64,000 nt of DNA from Bacillota bacterium (GCA_012842395.1 DUSX01000030.1:1-64000), one strand, 5' to 3'. Counted from the stretch's first letter, positions 10,075-19,540 are shown. A program made the numbers and translations. The notes: generated by a model not told the origin, from the letters alone.

Positions 10075-12270
10075 TCATGTCTTCCGGATTACCCTCACGA
10101 ACCAGGCATGCTGCGAAAACGGCAATCGTGCAACCTTCTCGATGCCTAGATAAGGACCAGTTGGGAGCGCTGCCCCTGAAGCAGGCATAAGCAGTCCGGG
10201 GGGAGAATCGATTCTGGCAGCCAGCCCCGCGTTGATGGCCGCTTGCACCCCTGGATTATCGAGCCAAGCCTCACCAGGGAACTCGCGCAGAACGGCGTAG
10301 CTGACATTATTCGGACTCGTGACAGGCTCGGGGGCGCTCTGTGTCTCATGGGGGCGAGCGTCGGGCCCGTGGTCTGACCTTGAGACTGAAGACTCGACTT
10401 CGTCCTTGGGCTCGATTTCGTCCTTGTCAGGGTGTTCGTCTTCGTCGGGACCGCCATTCGAGACGTCGCTTGCGTTAGCATCGGATTCCCGCCTCGATGG
10501 CTCGACGCCGCCTTCGATCTGCGCGATAACCGTGGCCAGGCTGCGCTCCTTATCGGGCGACAGCGCTTCGGCCTCGATGGACTCGAACCACTCGGGTTGC
10601 CCGCCGAGGACAGTGAGTATTGCCCGTGCGCGAGACATCCCAGTGTACAGAAGAGCGGTCCTCACGGGCGCATCCCAGCCCCAGCCGCCTAGAACCTCGA
10701 TCTCGGCCAGGACAACCCCAGGTCGCTCAAGCCCTTTGAATCTCCAGATGGACGATACGAGCACATGCCGGCCGTTTTCTTTTACATTGCGTGGGTCCCA
10801 CGTAAGGATGTAATTGCCGACCCGCTTTCCCTCGGAGAGCTGAGACTTCCCCGCCAACGGCGTCAAAATGACGAAGTCTCGAGGGCTCAGATGTCTCTCC
10901 ACGAAGAACTCATGCAAAACCTGACTCAATAGCTTCGGATTCTCGCTAATCCCGCCTCCCAAGTATATCCGGGGCTCGGGTCCCGGCACGTCTGGAGGGT
11001 TAGGAGTACGGCCTTGATAGAGTTTGACTACCATATCATGAATTGGCCTGGTAAAGCGCACGCTCTGAGGCAGGAGGTATGACGGGCCGCCAATAGGCCA
11101 GCAGCGCTTTGCCGAGTACAGCCGTTGGTTGTCGTCATAGAAGATGTAGAACGCCCCATTCTTCCTGCGAAGCAAATCCAGGGGCACCCACCAGAGTTCG
11201 TCGAAGTCCTGACCCTCGTCCACAATGATTGCATCGAATTGCGGACCCAGGCGCTCGGCTGCCTTCGTAAGAGCCTCGGCCCATTGCGGGTCGTCTCGTC
11301 CGAATCTACGTGGGTCAAGCTGACTAGCGATCTCGTTGAGGCCTGCTCTCGCAGCTAAAGACCGGCAAAGGCTATGAAAGGTCCCCACTTCCAGTCTCAG
11401 TAGGTCCGGAAGATTGCCCGTGCTGCTTCTGATCCTTGTGTGGAGCTCCGGCTTGATCCAATCGGCAAGCGGTCTATTAAAGCACGTCAATAGAACACTC
11501 AGACCCTGCTCGTAGAATTGCTGAGCCTTTATCATTGCTAGGAATGTCTTCCCGGAGCCTGCACACCCACTTATAAGCGCCTCTTTCTGCTGCTCAAGGG
11601 CGGTGAGTATATTGACCTGGGCTTCCGTGAGGCGTGAGATGCCTCCCTCAATCTCGTCAATGACTCGCGACAAATCAACCGGCAGCCGCACAGCGGGGCA
11701 GAGGACTTCGACAAGCGCGTCAACAGCCTTCTTGCCGGAAGCGACGTCATTCCACTTAGGTGCGCCCAATTGCCTTTCGATCTGTCCCAGCCTGGTTTCG
11801 AGATGCCTCAGGTCATTCGAGTCGATGATGCGTTCCCTGGGTATCGGGCCGACCTGCTGATTGCCGGAGATCGATACATCGGGAAAGGCTACAGCCCAGC
11901 CAAATCTGTACTGAATGTTTGACGTGCGGGGATCGGTCTTTAGCTTTCTTTCGATCGCATGCGCATTGTCTTGCGCCTGTCGCACGGGGTCTTTTATCTC
12001 GTGTCTCTTGCCGTTCAGGCTGGTGCTGTACCACGTACCAGTCTCCCGGTCGAATTCGATCGCACCACCCTTTATCTCAACGACCAAGTAGCCCCAGGTC
12101 GTGTCGCCGATAATCACGTCGGCCTCGGCTTCGGACCCTGCTCTCGGGAAGAGGGACAATCCGAACATCGCCACGAAATCGTCCGGTAAGCGTCTGCATT
12201 CTTCGTGGAAGCGGCGTTCTGCCATGCTCTTGACGTGGTTTCCGAGCTTTGCGGGATACAGCTTAGCCAC
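10075..12270 (-). CDS. NERD-nuclease domain/SF1 helicase fusion
   Basis: A 731-residue protein. The N-terminal ~150 residues are a NERD (nuclease-related) domain: D51 in EADVIIGD and E65-I-K67 in VVEIKGG form the restriction-endonuclease-like active site. A UvrD/Rep-like helicase follows: Walker A GCAGSGKTFL at ~236, motif II VDEGQDFDELWW at ~348, and C-terminal SSIWRFKGLERPGVVLAEIE then ALLYTGMSRARAILTV. After residue ~580 comes a strongly acidic, probably disordered linker of ~70 residues, then a short conserved-looking tail. The GTG start at 12270 has GGTGGG about 5 nt upstream. NERD-helicases occur in phage-defence loci. Here the gene lies between the RecD-like helicase and a divergent Gabija-like pair, so a defence role is inferred. 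Confidence 0.85.
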   Translation of the reverse strand: MAKLYPAKLGNHVKSMAERRFHEECRRLPDDFVAMFGLSLFPRAGSEAEADVIIGDTTWGYLVVEIKGGAIEFDRETGTWYSTSLNGKRHEIKDPVRQAQDNAHAIERKLKTDPRTSNIQYRFGWAVAFPDVSISGNQQVGPIPRERIIDSNDLRHLETRLGQIERQLGAPKWNDVASGKKAVDALVEVLCPAVRLPVDLSRVIDEIEGGISRLTEAQVNILTALEQQKEALISGCAGSGKTFLAMIKAQQFYEQGLSVLLTCFNRPLADWIKPELHTRIRSSTGNLPDLLRLEVGTFHSLCRSLAARAGLNEIASQLDPRRFGRDDPQWAEALTKAAERLGPQFDAIIVDEGQDFDELWWVPLDLLRRKNGAFYIFYDDNQRLYSAKRCWPIGGPSYLLPQSVRFTRPIHDMVVKLYQGRTPNPPDVPGPEPRIYLGGGISENPKLLSQVLHEFFVERHLSPRDFVILTPLAGKSQLSEGKRVGNYILTWDPRNVKENGRHVLVSSIWRFKGLERPGVVLAEIEVLGGWGWDAPVRTALLYTGMSRARAILTVLGGQPEWFESIEAEALSPDKERSLATVIAQIEGGVEPSRRESDANASDVSNGGPDEDEHPDKDEIEPKDEVESSVSRSDHGPDARPHETQSAPEPVTSPNNVSYAVLREFPGEAWLDNPGVQAAINAGLAARIDSPPGLLMPASGAALPTGPYLGIEKVARLPFSQHAWFVRVIRKT

Positions 12271-12491
12271 AATCCCACCCCCAGAGTCGCTGAAAGTATA
12301 CTTGCGGCAGGATCCGCCGACGATGCGGGTGTGCCGGATGTGAAGGCGACCTGCGATACCACGCCATCCTCCGCGACGCGCCTACGCTCCCGCACGCCCC
12401 CCGCGCTCATCCGGTAAGGCCCCCACGGTGGTACCGGTGGTGGGCTCTCGACACGACCAGTCGCGCCAACGCAGCGTCATTGGTTTTGGCC

Positions 12492-12851
12492 TCATGTCTT
12501 CTCATTTCGCTTATTTCGCGAAGGGTTGTTGCTCTCCTTCGTAAGATAGCCCATAAGGTGGGACGCAGGATGGCACATGAGATACCGCCGGAACGAGTTT
12601 GCCCTGGCGGCCCCCTTGCAGTCCGCCTCGCATTCCTCCCTACAGTTCGCAGCGGCCTTGACCTTCTCTGAGCGGTCCGTAGCTTCCCTCATCTCCGCCG
12701 ACAGTCCCGGATACAAGGCATTACTGAGCACGCACGCAACATCCTTGCGTTCGCATGCCTTCCTGCCGAACTCCTCCGCCTTTCTATCGAAACCATCGCG
12801 GCCCTCGGCTTCCGTGACCGCAATGCTGCTCCACCCATTGTTTCTTGGCAC
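12492..12851 (-). CDS. Doubtful small hypothetical protein
   Basis: A 119-residue minus-strand frame opening with GTG at 12851. The middle reads like real protein, with mixed charge, helix-prone stretches (FDRKAEEFGRKACERKDVA) and several cysteines, and a G/C-biased third codon position. Against it: there is no ribosome-binding site before the GTG, the overlapping plus strand is also open, and I recognise no family. It may be a decayed gene. The region just upstream of its start is the 27-nt repeat shared with 332-360. Confidence 0.25.
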   Translation of the reverse strand: MPRNNGWSSIAVTEAEGRDGFDRKAEEFGRKACERKDVACVLSNALYPGLSAEMREATDRSEKVKAAANCREECEADCKGAARANSFRRYLMCHPASHLMGYLTKESNNPSRNKRNEKT

Positions 12852-12853
12852 TC

Positions 12854-12880
12854 AGCAGGATCAAGCGGTATCATGTCGAA
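12854..12880 (+). repeat. 27-nt intergenic repeat, copy 2
   Basis: Matches 333-360 (GCAGGATCAAGCG, then the TGTCGAA end) with about three mismatches. It lies 250 bp upstream of the OLD nuclease gene. Its role is unknown; it could be a shared regulatory site or a trace of a mobile element. Confidence 0.4.
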
Positions 12881-13130
12881 ACCGTCGATTGATCACGAAT
12901 GGATCGTGTTCTCTGTCCTACCGATTCTTGGCGGCTGGTCGTGTGTCAGTACTCGGGGCCTAGCGACAGTACCATGCGAGGTTGCCAAGGCCACAGCCAT
13001 CTTCTACGCCACGCGTCGACATTCATTTCACCCCAACCATCACTCCTGAGGACCGACAGCGACCGTAGGCCGGCGCACCGAAGCCAATATCGCTGACTGC
13101 CGGACCGGACGTAACTGGGGGTGACTTAAT

Positions 13131-15179
13131 GTGCTGCTTACTGAGTTGCGCATCGAGAATTTCCGCATGTTCGGAGAGGGGAAGAACGCGCTAGTGCTTC
13201 CTGTCAGGCCAGGTCTAACCGCGCTCATCGGGGAGAATGATGCTGGTAAGACTGCTGTTATAGATGCCCTTAGACTTGCCCTCGGCACTCGTGATCAAGA
13301 GACGATCAGGATCGATGAAGACGACTTTCACCAGGCTGTGGACGGCTCGCGGTCAACGGAGATACGGATTCGCTGCAAGTTTGAGAAGCTCACTCGGCAG
13401 GAGCTCGGGACTTTTCTGGAGCACCTAACCTATGAGGACGAGAACGGCACGAGAGTCCCCGTCCTCTATGTGAACTGGAAGGCTACTGAGACAGCTAGAG
13501 GAACCAGCCAAAGGCGATCTGTGCTCTTCGAGACGCGATCAGGAAAGGCAGGAGACGGTCCTCAGATTGACCGTGAATGCAGAGACTTTCTGCGATCGAC
13601 TTATCTCAGACCATTACGTGATGCCGAGCGCGCGCTGGCCTCCGGTCGCGGTTCGCGCCTCTCCCAGATCCTGCAGAACGCCAAAGAAGTCAAAGAATAC
13701 GGCGAGGACTACGATCCCGAGAAGGGACCACCTAAGGAGCTCGCCAAGTTGAGCGTTCTCGGGATAGGCAGGCTCGCAGATGAGCTTCTGAGTAATCACG
13801 AGGGGATTCAGGCCGCACGCAAACGATTAAATGATCAATTCCTCAAGCCGCTTTCGTTCAGCGGCAGTCCGTTGGAAGGGCACATTTCGGTAAGCGGGTC
13901 AAGAGGAGATGCGAGTTCGCGCCTTCGTCAGCTGCTGGAGAAGCTCGACCTTGAACTGCGCAATGGGACAGGTGAGAGCATTCCGCCCAATCACGGCCTT
14001 GGATCCAACAATCTGTTGTTCATGGCTTGCGAGCTACTACTCCTGGGGTCAGAAGAAGATGGGTTCCCGCTGTTACTCATCGAGGAACCGGAGGCGCATC
14101 TTCACCCACAACGACAACTTCGCCTCATGCAGTTTCTTCAGGAGAGCGTTAGCCAGCGATACCTTGCTGAGCAAACAGGCGACCCCAAGGGACACGGCAT
14201 CCAAATCATTGTCACGACACATAGCCCGAACCTCGCGTCAGCAATTGATTTGGACAACCTTGTCTTACTGCATGAGGGCAAGGCATACTCGCTGGCGTTC
14301 GGCAACACGAAACTCGACAAGTCGGACTACGGGTTCCTCAGGCGATTCCTTGACGTTACAAAAGCGAACCTGTTCTTTGCCCGCGGTGTAATGATAGTCG
14401 AGGGTGATGCCGAGAATATCCTCTTGCCTACCATTGCCGAACTGCTTGGGCGGGATTTCACTGAGTATGGTGTGTCCATAGTCAATGTGGGCGGCACTGG
14501 TCTGCGTCGGTTTGCCCGCATCTTTCAGCGCAAGGATCCTGAGAGAGACGGAATGATCAGCATTCCCGTCGCCTGCGTGGCAGACTTCGATGTGATGCCA
14601 GACTGTGCACCGGAAATCATCGGGAAGGTCAAGGCTGATGAAGGCTGGCCCACCAGAAGTAGCCGTCGCTGGCTGGCCAAGAGGGATTTGACGGAGGATA
14701 TGCTTCGAGAGCGTCGGGATGCGATCCGGAAGAGGGCCAGTGGTCAGTGTGTTGAGACATTCGTCGCAGATCAATGGACTTTGGAATACGATTTGGCTTT
14801 CTTCGGGCTGGCCAAGGAAGTCTGGGCTGCCGCGCATCTGGCTCAGGCAGATGACCAGATTAGCACAGGCAAGACGTCGCTCGAGTGTGTGATCTGCGAA
14901 GCGTCGCGCGCATTCGAGGACCTGTTGGATCAAGGCCTGTCGAAGGAGGAACTGGCGTCACGCGTGTACGCACCCTTCGTGTTGGACTCAAGCATCTCGA
15001 AGGCCACTGCAGCTCAGTATCTTGCACACCTACTGCAAGAACGACAGAGAAAGGAGCCATTGCCGCCAGACGGCTGGCGGTCTATTCTACCACCATATCT
15101 TGTTGGAGCAATCGACTATGTCACTGGTACTACCAGCAACGGAGTGGGCGGCGGAGAGGAGGGTGCACTGCATGCATGA
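13131..15179 (+). CDS. OLD-family ATP-dependent nuclease (GajA-like)
   Basis: A 682-residue protein with an ABC/SMC-like ATPase and a C-terminal TOPRIM nuclease domain. Walker A is GENDAGKT at 34-41, Walker B is LLLIEEPEAHLHP from ~314 and is followed by IIVTTHSPNLAS. The TOPRIM acidic residues are E424 (MIVEGDAEN) and D485/D487 (VADFDVMP). OLD class 2 nucleases encoded directly before a UvrD-type helicase form Gabija-type phage defence, in which the nuclease cuts DNA when nucleotides are depleted. The described GajA is shorter (about 580 residues); the excess here is mostly after the TOPRIM core. A GTG start is used, with GGGGGTGA 8 nt upstream. Its end overlaps the helicase start by 8 nt. 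Confidence 0.88.
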   Translation: MLLTELRIENFRMFGEGKNALVLPVRPGLTALIGENDAGKTAVIDALRLALGTRDQETIRIDEDDFHQAVDGSRSTEIRIRCKFEKLTRQELGTFLEHLTYEDENGTRVPVLYVNWKATETARGTSQRRSVLFETRSGKAGDGPQIDRECRDFLRSTYLRPLRDAERALASGRGSRLSQILQNAKEVKEYGEDYDPEKGPPKELAKLSVLGIGRLADELLSNHEGIQAARKRLNDQFLKPLSFSGSPLEGHISVSGSRGDASSRLRQLLEKLDLELRNGTGESIPPNHGLGSNNLLFMACELLLLGSEEDGFPLLLIEEPEAHLHPQRQLRLMQFLQESVSQRYLAEQTGDPKGHGIQIIVTTHSPNLASAIDLDNLVLLHEGKAYSLAFGNTKLDKSDYGFLRRFLDVTKANLFFARGVMIVEGDAENILLPTIAELLGRDFTEYGVSIVNVGGTGLRRFARIFQRKDPERDGMISIPVACVADFDVMPDCAPEIIGKVKADEGWPTRSSRRWLAKRDLTEDMLRERRDAIRKRASGQCVETFVADQWTLEYDLAFFGLAKEVWAAAHLAQADDQISTGKTSLECVICEASRAFEDLLDQGLSKEELASRVYAPFVLDSSISKATAAQYLAHLLQERQRKEPLPPDGWRSILPPYLVGAIDYVTGTTSNGVGGGEEGALHA

Positions 15180-17193
15180 CTCCTCACGATTCACACTGCC
15201 GGCCATCAGCGACGAGGATGTCAGCTGGGTATGCCAGCTGCTGGGTCTTCCGTCGGACGCATTTTCTGGCCATGATGGCAACGATCCCCGATTGGAAATC
15301 CTCAAATGCGTCGAAACTCTGGACGTTGAGGCTTGCCCAGGTAGTGGCAAGACGACTCTACTCGTCGCGAAGCTTGCCATTCTGTCGCGAAAATGGACAG
15401 ACCCACATCGTGGCCTTTGCGTACTCTCGCACACGAATGCTGCCAGGCAGGAGATAGAGAACCGCCTAGGCAATAGCCCCGAGGGAAGGCGTCTGCTCTC
15501 CTATCCTCACTTTATTGGCACAATCCATGCATTCGTGAACGAGTTCCTGGCGATACCATGGCTTCGCTCTAAGCCGCTTCCGATACGAATGATCGACGAC
15601 GAGGTAAGCCGGGGTCGTCGGTGGAAAAGACTCTCTTCGAACCATCGGCACGCCTTGAGACGAGCCAGGAAAGACCCGAGCATCCTCACGATCTCTGCCA
15701 GCGATTTCAGCGTGGGAGATGTGAATTGGCGTGGGGGCAAGCTGGGGAAAACCACTCTCATCTACCAGGCCATTCAAGCTGCGTGCAAGACAGTGTGTGA
15801 GGAAGGATTCTTCTGCTACGATGAGATGTTTGTCTGGGCGAATGAGCTTCTTGACCAGGTGCCTAGCATTCGAAACGCCGTGAGAGATCGCTTTCCGGCT
15901 GTCTTCATCGACGAGGTACAGGACAACAGCGAGATGCAGTCGCGTCTATTGTTTCGGTTGTTCATGGATGGAGACCACCCTGTTGTTCGCCAACGTTTTG
16001 GCGATACAAATCAGGGGATCTACCAAAACATCGGTCAGACCGAGGGTGCAACTACCGACCCATTTCCCGACCCATCGGTCTGCGTGAGTATTCCGAACAG
16101 CCACCGATTTGGTCAGGAGATCGCCGACATCGCCAATCCTCTGGCGCTTGAACCTCAGGGCCTTGTTGGCTGCGGCCCTCGTAGAGACACCATAACAACT
16201 GACACAACGGGTAAGCACGCCATCTTTGTCTTTAGCGATCAGACCATCCTCAACGTGCTCCCAAGCTATGCTGGCTACCTCATGGAGGTTTTCTCAGATA
16301 GCGAGCTGCGGGCTGGGACGTTCACTGCTGTGGGCGCTGTTCATAGGCCTGAGGCAAACGACAGCCTGCCTCACTCAGTCCGCGACTACTGGCGAGATTA
16401 CGACCCCGAGCTGACCCGCACGGAGCCGAAGCCAAGCACGTTCCGTCAGTATGTCGAAGCAGGTCGGAGGCTGGCACGGGAGTCCGGCGAGTGTCATTGG
16501 ATCGTCGAGAAGATAGCTGACGGAATCCTGCAATCGGTACGGATCTTGAACCCAACGGTGAACCTAGTCACCACAACACGAAAGCACCGGTATGTCCTTG
16601 AATTACTGGCCGACAGGCCGGACCTTAGGGCAGCATATCTTGAACTCGTTACAGCGCTTACCATTGACGAACGCGGTCCGACTGTTGAGGACTGGTGCGG
16701 AAGGTGGTCGGCCGTCATCACAGACATCGCCGCGGCAATAGGCAATACATCCGCTGCTTCGCAAGATGTCCAGCGCTTCCTGGAATGGCCGATACCGGAT
16801 GATGGCGGTCAAACGACGGGCGCCTCGCGGCAGCGTGACAACGTTTTCCGGTATCCTGCCCTGGCACCGAAGGTGCATATCCGCGTAGGGTCTATTCATT
16901 CGATGAAAGGGCAGACTCACACGGCTACGCTTGTTCTTGACACCTACTACAGGGGGAAGCACCATCTCGCGACGCTCATACCTTGGCTCCTTGGGGCAAA
17001 ATCGGGCAAAGGAACCGAGCGTCCGGTGACTCTACTCCGACTTAAGCAACACTATGTCGCGATGACGCGGCCCAGTCATCTCCTGTGTCTTGCCATGAGA
17101 GAAGATGCTTTCCGGAAGGGAGAACTCGATCGGCTGAAGTCCATGCACTGGCGGATTGCCCGGGTTACCGATGGAGATCCAGTGTGGCTGTGA
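15172..17193 (+). CDS. UvrD/Rep-type helicase partner (GajB-like)
   Basis: A 673-residue SF1A helicase. Walker A is ACPGSGKTTLL (54-64), motif II is FIDEVQDNSEMQ (from 245), and the C-terminal part has GSIHSMKGQTHTATLVLDTY and LKQHYVAMTRPSHLL, corresponding to motifs V and VI. ATG 15172 is preferred because GGAGAGGAGGG lies just upstream within the nuclease gene, and the ATGCATGA overlap gives translational coupling. In Gabija the helicase senses DNA ends and activates the nuclease. This protein is longer than the described GajB (~490 residues), so it may belong to a related OLD class 2 subtype. Confidence 0.87.
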   Translation: MHDSSRFTLPAISDEDVSWVCQLLGLPSDAFSGHDGNDPRLEILKCVETLDVEACPGSGKTTLLVAKLAILSRKWTDPHRGLCVLSHTNAARQEIENRLGNSPEGRRLLSYPHFIGTIHAFVNEFLAIPWLRSKPLPIRMIDDEVSRGRRWKRLSSNHRHALRRARKDPSILTISASDFSVGDVNWRGGKLGKTTLIYQAIQAACKTVCEEGFFCYDEMFVWANELLDQVPSIRNAVRDRFPAVFIDEVQDNSEMQSRLLFRLFMDGDHPVVRQRFGDTNQGIYQNIGQTEGATTDPFPDPSVCVSIPNSHRFGQEIADIANPLALEPQGLVGCGPRRDTITTDTTGKHAIFVFSDQTILNVLPSYAGYLMEVFSDSELRAGTFTAVGAVHRPEANDSLPHSVRDYWRDYDPELTRTEPKPSTFRQYVEAGRRLARESGECHWIVEKIADGILQSVRILNPTVNLVTTTRKHRYVLELLADRPDLRAAYLELVTALTIDERGPTVEDWCGRWSAVITDIAAAIGNTSAASQDVQRFLEWPIPDDGGQTTGASRQRDNVFRYPALAPKVHIRVGSIHSMKGQTHTATLVLDTYYRGKHHLATLIPWLLGAKSGKGTERPVTLLRLKQHYVAMTRPSHLLCLAMREDAFRKGELDRLKSMHWRIARVTDGDPVWL

Positions 17194-17779
17194 CCGCGTC
17201 CACATTCTGCCGGCACAGTTGCGCTACATTTCAGCTCTCGATGGCACTCGATGTTTACGCCGACACAACAAAGGGCGTCTCTCTCGGGTTTCACGGAATG
17301 AGGAGTTGGCCATGTCCGCCAACTTCGGCTATACGAGCGGACATTTGCCCGAAGACGATTTGTCACCCCGTGGTCCAGGCCGGTGTCGCCGCAATGGTTC
17401 TCCCCATGCAGGTGGTGAAGGGTGAGGCTAAGGCCTAGGGGCCTAGCCACGCTTAGGTGAATGCCTACCGCGTGGGTGCAGCGCAAAGCTGGCTAGAAGG
17501 GGAGCGGAGGTGTTATCTCTTGTCCCATATTCCTCGCTCATGATGAGCTGGAGCCACGTTCCATTCAGAGGATGGACAAGTGCGAGTCACCGCGGTGTGC
17601 CGACGCCTGCTTTGCGCGTGACGTGAGGTGCTTGCCCTTTCTCAACCTTGGCCCCTTCGAGTACCTGCGACCGGAGCACCGTGAAAATGCATGCTGCAAC
17701 CAGCGGTCCAAGGGCAGAAGGGCAACGTGGGCGGCGGCAACGTTGAAGTGCATCATCACAAAAACTGGGAGGAAGGACA
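17194..17779. other. Intergenic region without a convincing gene
   Basis: About 590 bp separate the helicase from the HEPN-motif gene. Short open frames exist on both strands but lack ribosome-binding sites and recognisable sequence. A frame across 17718-17778 (KGNVGGGNVEVHHHKNWEEG) reads like the end of a lost protein, but it has no start. The spacing suggests the downstream gene has its own promoter. Confidence 0.4.
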
Positions 17780-18658
17780 ATGCGAGTCGAGGTCTTCTAT
17801 AAGCTACATCCTCCCTCAGTCTTCGGGCTTCCCGGCGACGATTACACAGTGATACCTGGGGGAGAAGCCGGCATTAAGGACGTCGTAGGCCCGACGATTG
17901 ATACACTGACGGGCTCGGTTGTAGGCCTCGGAACATTAAGCCAGTATCGAAGGTTTGATGAGAGACTGTCCCTGCGTCTTGAACGCGAGGGTGTAGGAGT
18001 GCAACTTGTAGACAACTATGTGACTCTGACACTAGATATTGACGGCCGGTCTCTGGATCTCGAAAAGTGCGAAAGCCTGATTGAGAGTCTCTGTCTGTGG
18101 CTTACCCACTTCGCGTCCACGCCTGTCTTCGCCGAGCCCCTGCAGGCGGTCATTCCCGAAACCCAACAGGTTCTGCCACTTAGGACAACTTGTACGGCCA
18201 TGAAATACCGATGGTATCATGTCCCAACTATAGAGGGATCTGTCCGTGAGTGGAGTTCTTGTAACTTGCAAGAACACCTGATGGCTGCTCTGCGCTACTA
18301 TCGGCTGGGCTTGCTCTTGGCAGAAACGGGTAGCTCTCACTTTGATTCGTTTCAGGCGCAGCTGATGGTGGAAGCTATCAGCAATTACTGGAAGGCTGTT
18401 TCTGCGATAGTGGGCGATCCTTCAGTGGATCGAGACTATCAAAGGCGTTATCGTCAATACGGTATTGACGAGGCGTTCTTCAAGGGTGAAATCGAATGGC
18501 TCCGCGAGGACATGCGCAATCAGTCAGGTGTTGCACACTATCGTCTGGGCAGACCTGACTCGGCCAGGCTGCTTGAGGACTGCAGTCGGGCAGGCCGCAT
18601 AGCAAAAACAGTCATTGCAGCCGCAATTCGGTACGACATGACGGGCACGTCGCGTTAG
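17780..18658 (+). CDS. Uncharacterised protein with a HEPN-type RNase motif
   Basis: A 292-residue protein starting at ATG 17780, with GGAGGAAGG 4-5 nt upstream. The first ~150 residues look beta-rich and are not recognised. The last ~130 residues are helical and contain MRNQSGVAHYRL, in which R246-N247 and H253 give the R(N)X5H signature (RX6H overall) of HEPN domains, many of which are metal-independent RNases. HEPN proteins act as effectors or toxins in many defence systems. The position, directly after a Gabija-like pair and before the island boundary, fits a defence role. No neighbouring antitoxin (for example MNT) gene is visible. The HEPN call is based on the motif and helix pattern only. 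Confidence 0.6.
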   Translation: MRVEVFYKLHPPSVFGLPGDDYTVIPGGEAGIKDVVGPTIDTLTGSVVGLGTLSQYRRFDERLSLRLEREGVGVQLVDNYVTLTLDIDGRSLDLEKCESLIESLCLWLTHFASTPVFAEPLQAVIPETQQVLPLRTTCTAMKYRWYHVPTIEGSVREWSSCNLQEHLMAALRYYRLGLLLAETGSSHFDSFQAQLMVEAISNYWKAVSAIVGDPSVDRDYQRRYRQYGIDEAFFKGEIEWLREDMRNQSGVAHYRLGRPDSARLLEDCSRAGRIAKTVIAAAIRYDMTGTSR

Positions 18659-19011
18659 TTCATTGGAACGCGTGGGGGTCGCGCCTACCTTGGGACGCGC
18701 TATAACTGGCGGCGGCCAGTAGGATCCGTCGTGCCAGGTCAAGGGGAGACGCGGGATTGGTCTTAGCCGGGCTCTGTGCCAAACGGCGCGCCAGGTGAAG
18801 CTGTTGCAGGTTGCTAACATATGTAATGGGGCTTGTCTCAGCGCGCCGGAGCACGATAGGTTCGGGTATTACGACGAGAGGTACCTAGTTGGTAAGCGTT
18901 GTAATGGCATTAGCTGGCGTCAGCAGATATCAACAAGGGGCGGAGCTCGCCGACCAACGCCCCCCCAACCACCAGCCGGCCAAGCCCGATGTTGTCCATG
19001 CGATCCCGTGC

Positions 19012-19256
19012 GCGACCACGTGATGCGGCGCCTCCAGGACGCGGGGATCGGGTGCCGTCCGTACTTCACTCCCATCCGCCTGCAGCCCTTCTACCGAGCC
19101 GAGTTCGGGTCCAAGGAGGGCGCCTTCCCCGTCACGGGGCTTGCCGGGCGGACGAGCATCGGCATCCCGTTCCACAACCACCTCAACCACCTCACTGCCG
19201 GGGAGACCGACTACGTCGCCTGCGTTCTCGAGCGGGCGCCGAAGAACGCGCAGTAG
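19012..19256 (+). pseudogene. Second 3' remnant of a DegT-family aminotransferase gene
   Basis: The frame reads RDHVMRRLQDAGIGCRPYFT, then PIRLQPFYRAEFGSKEG, then AFPVTGLAGRTSIGIPFHNH, ending at TAG 19254-19256. This is the C-terminal ~80 residues of a DegT-type PLP aminotransferase. The N-terminal three quarters, including the PLP lysine, are missing. Compared with the remnant at 102-257 it carries a 9-bp duplication (CAACCACCT) that inserts NHL. The DNA of the two remnants is very similar, so they share a recent origin. Confidence 0.65.
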
Positions 19257-19540
19257 GCAGGTCTTCACACCCGGTATCCCTCGGGTCGAGAAGGGCCGAT
19301 GCCCCCGGTCATCGGAGTACGGACCCCGGCCTCTTCAAACAACATGGCAGCCACAAGCACGCCTTCCAGGAACGGACGGAGGTTCTCAGCTGTCTCCCAC
19401 TCTCATTCCCGGCCTTCCGTGACAATTCCATGGCTCGATGACGGTCAAATGAGGGACAACCAGGTGAGGCCCGCCAAGGTCCGTAGCCCCCACTGGTTGC
19501 GTGACTCACTTCCTTCTTCTGCACGAATCCCTAAATCTCT

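Larger units (their letters stand above)
12271..13130. other. Divergent intergenic region with one doubtful small ORF
   Basis: About 860 bp between the NERD-helicase gene (minus) and the OLD nuclease gene (plus), expected to carry both promoters. It holds the second copy of the 27-nt repeat (12854-12880) and a doubtful minus-strand reading frame (12492-12851). Nothing else recognisable is present. Confidence 0.4.
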
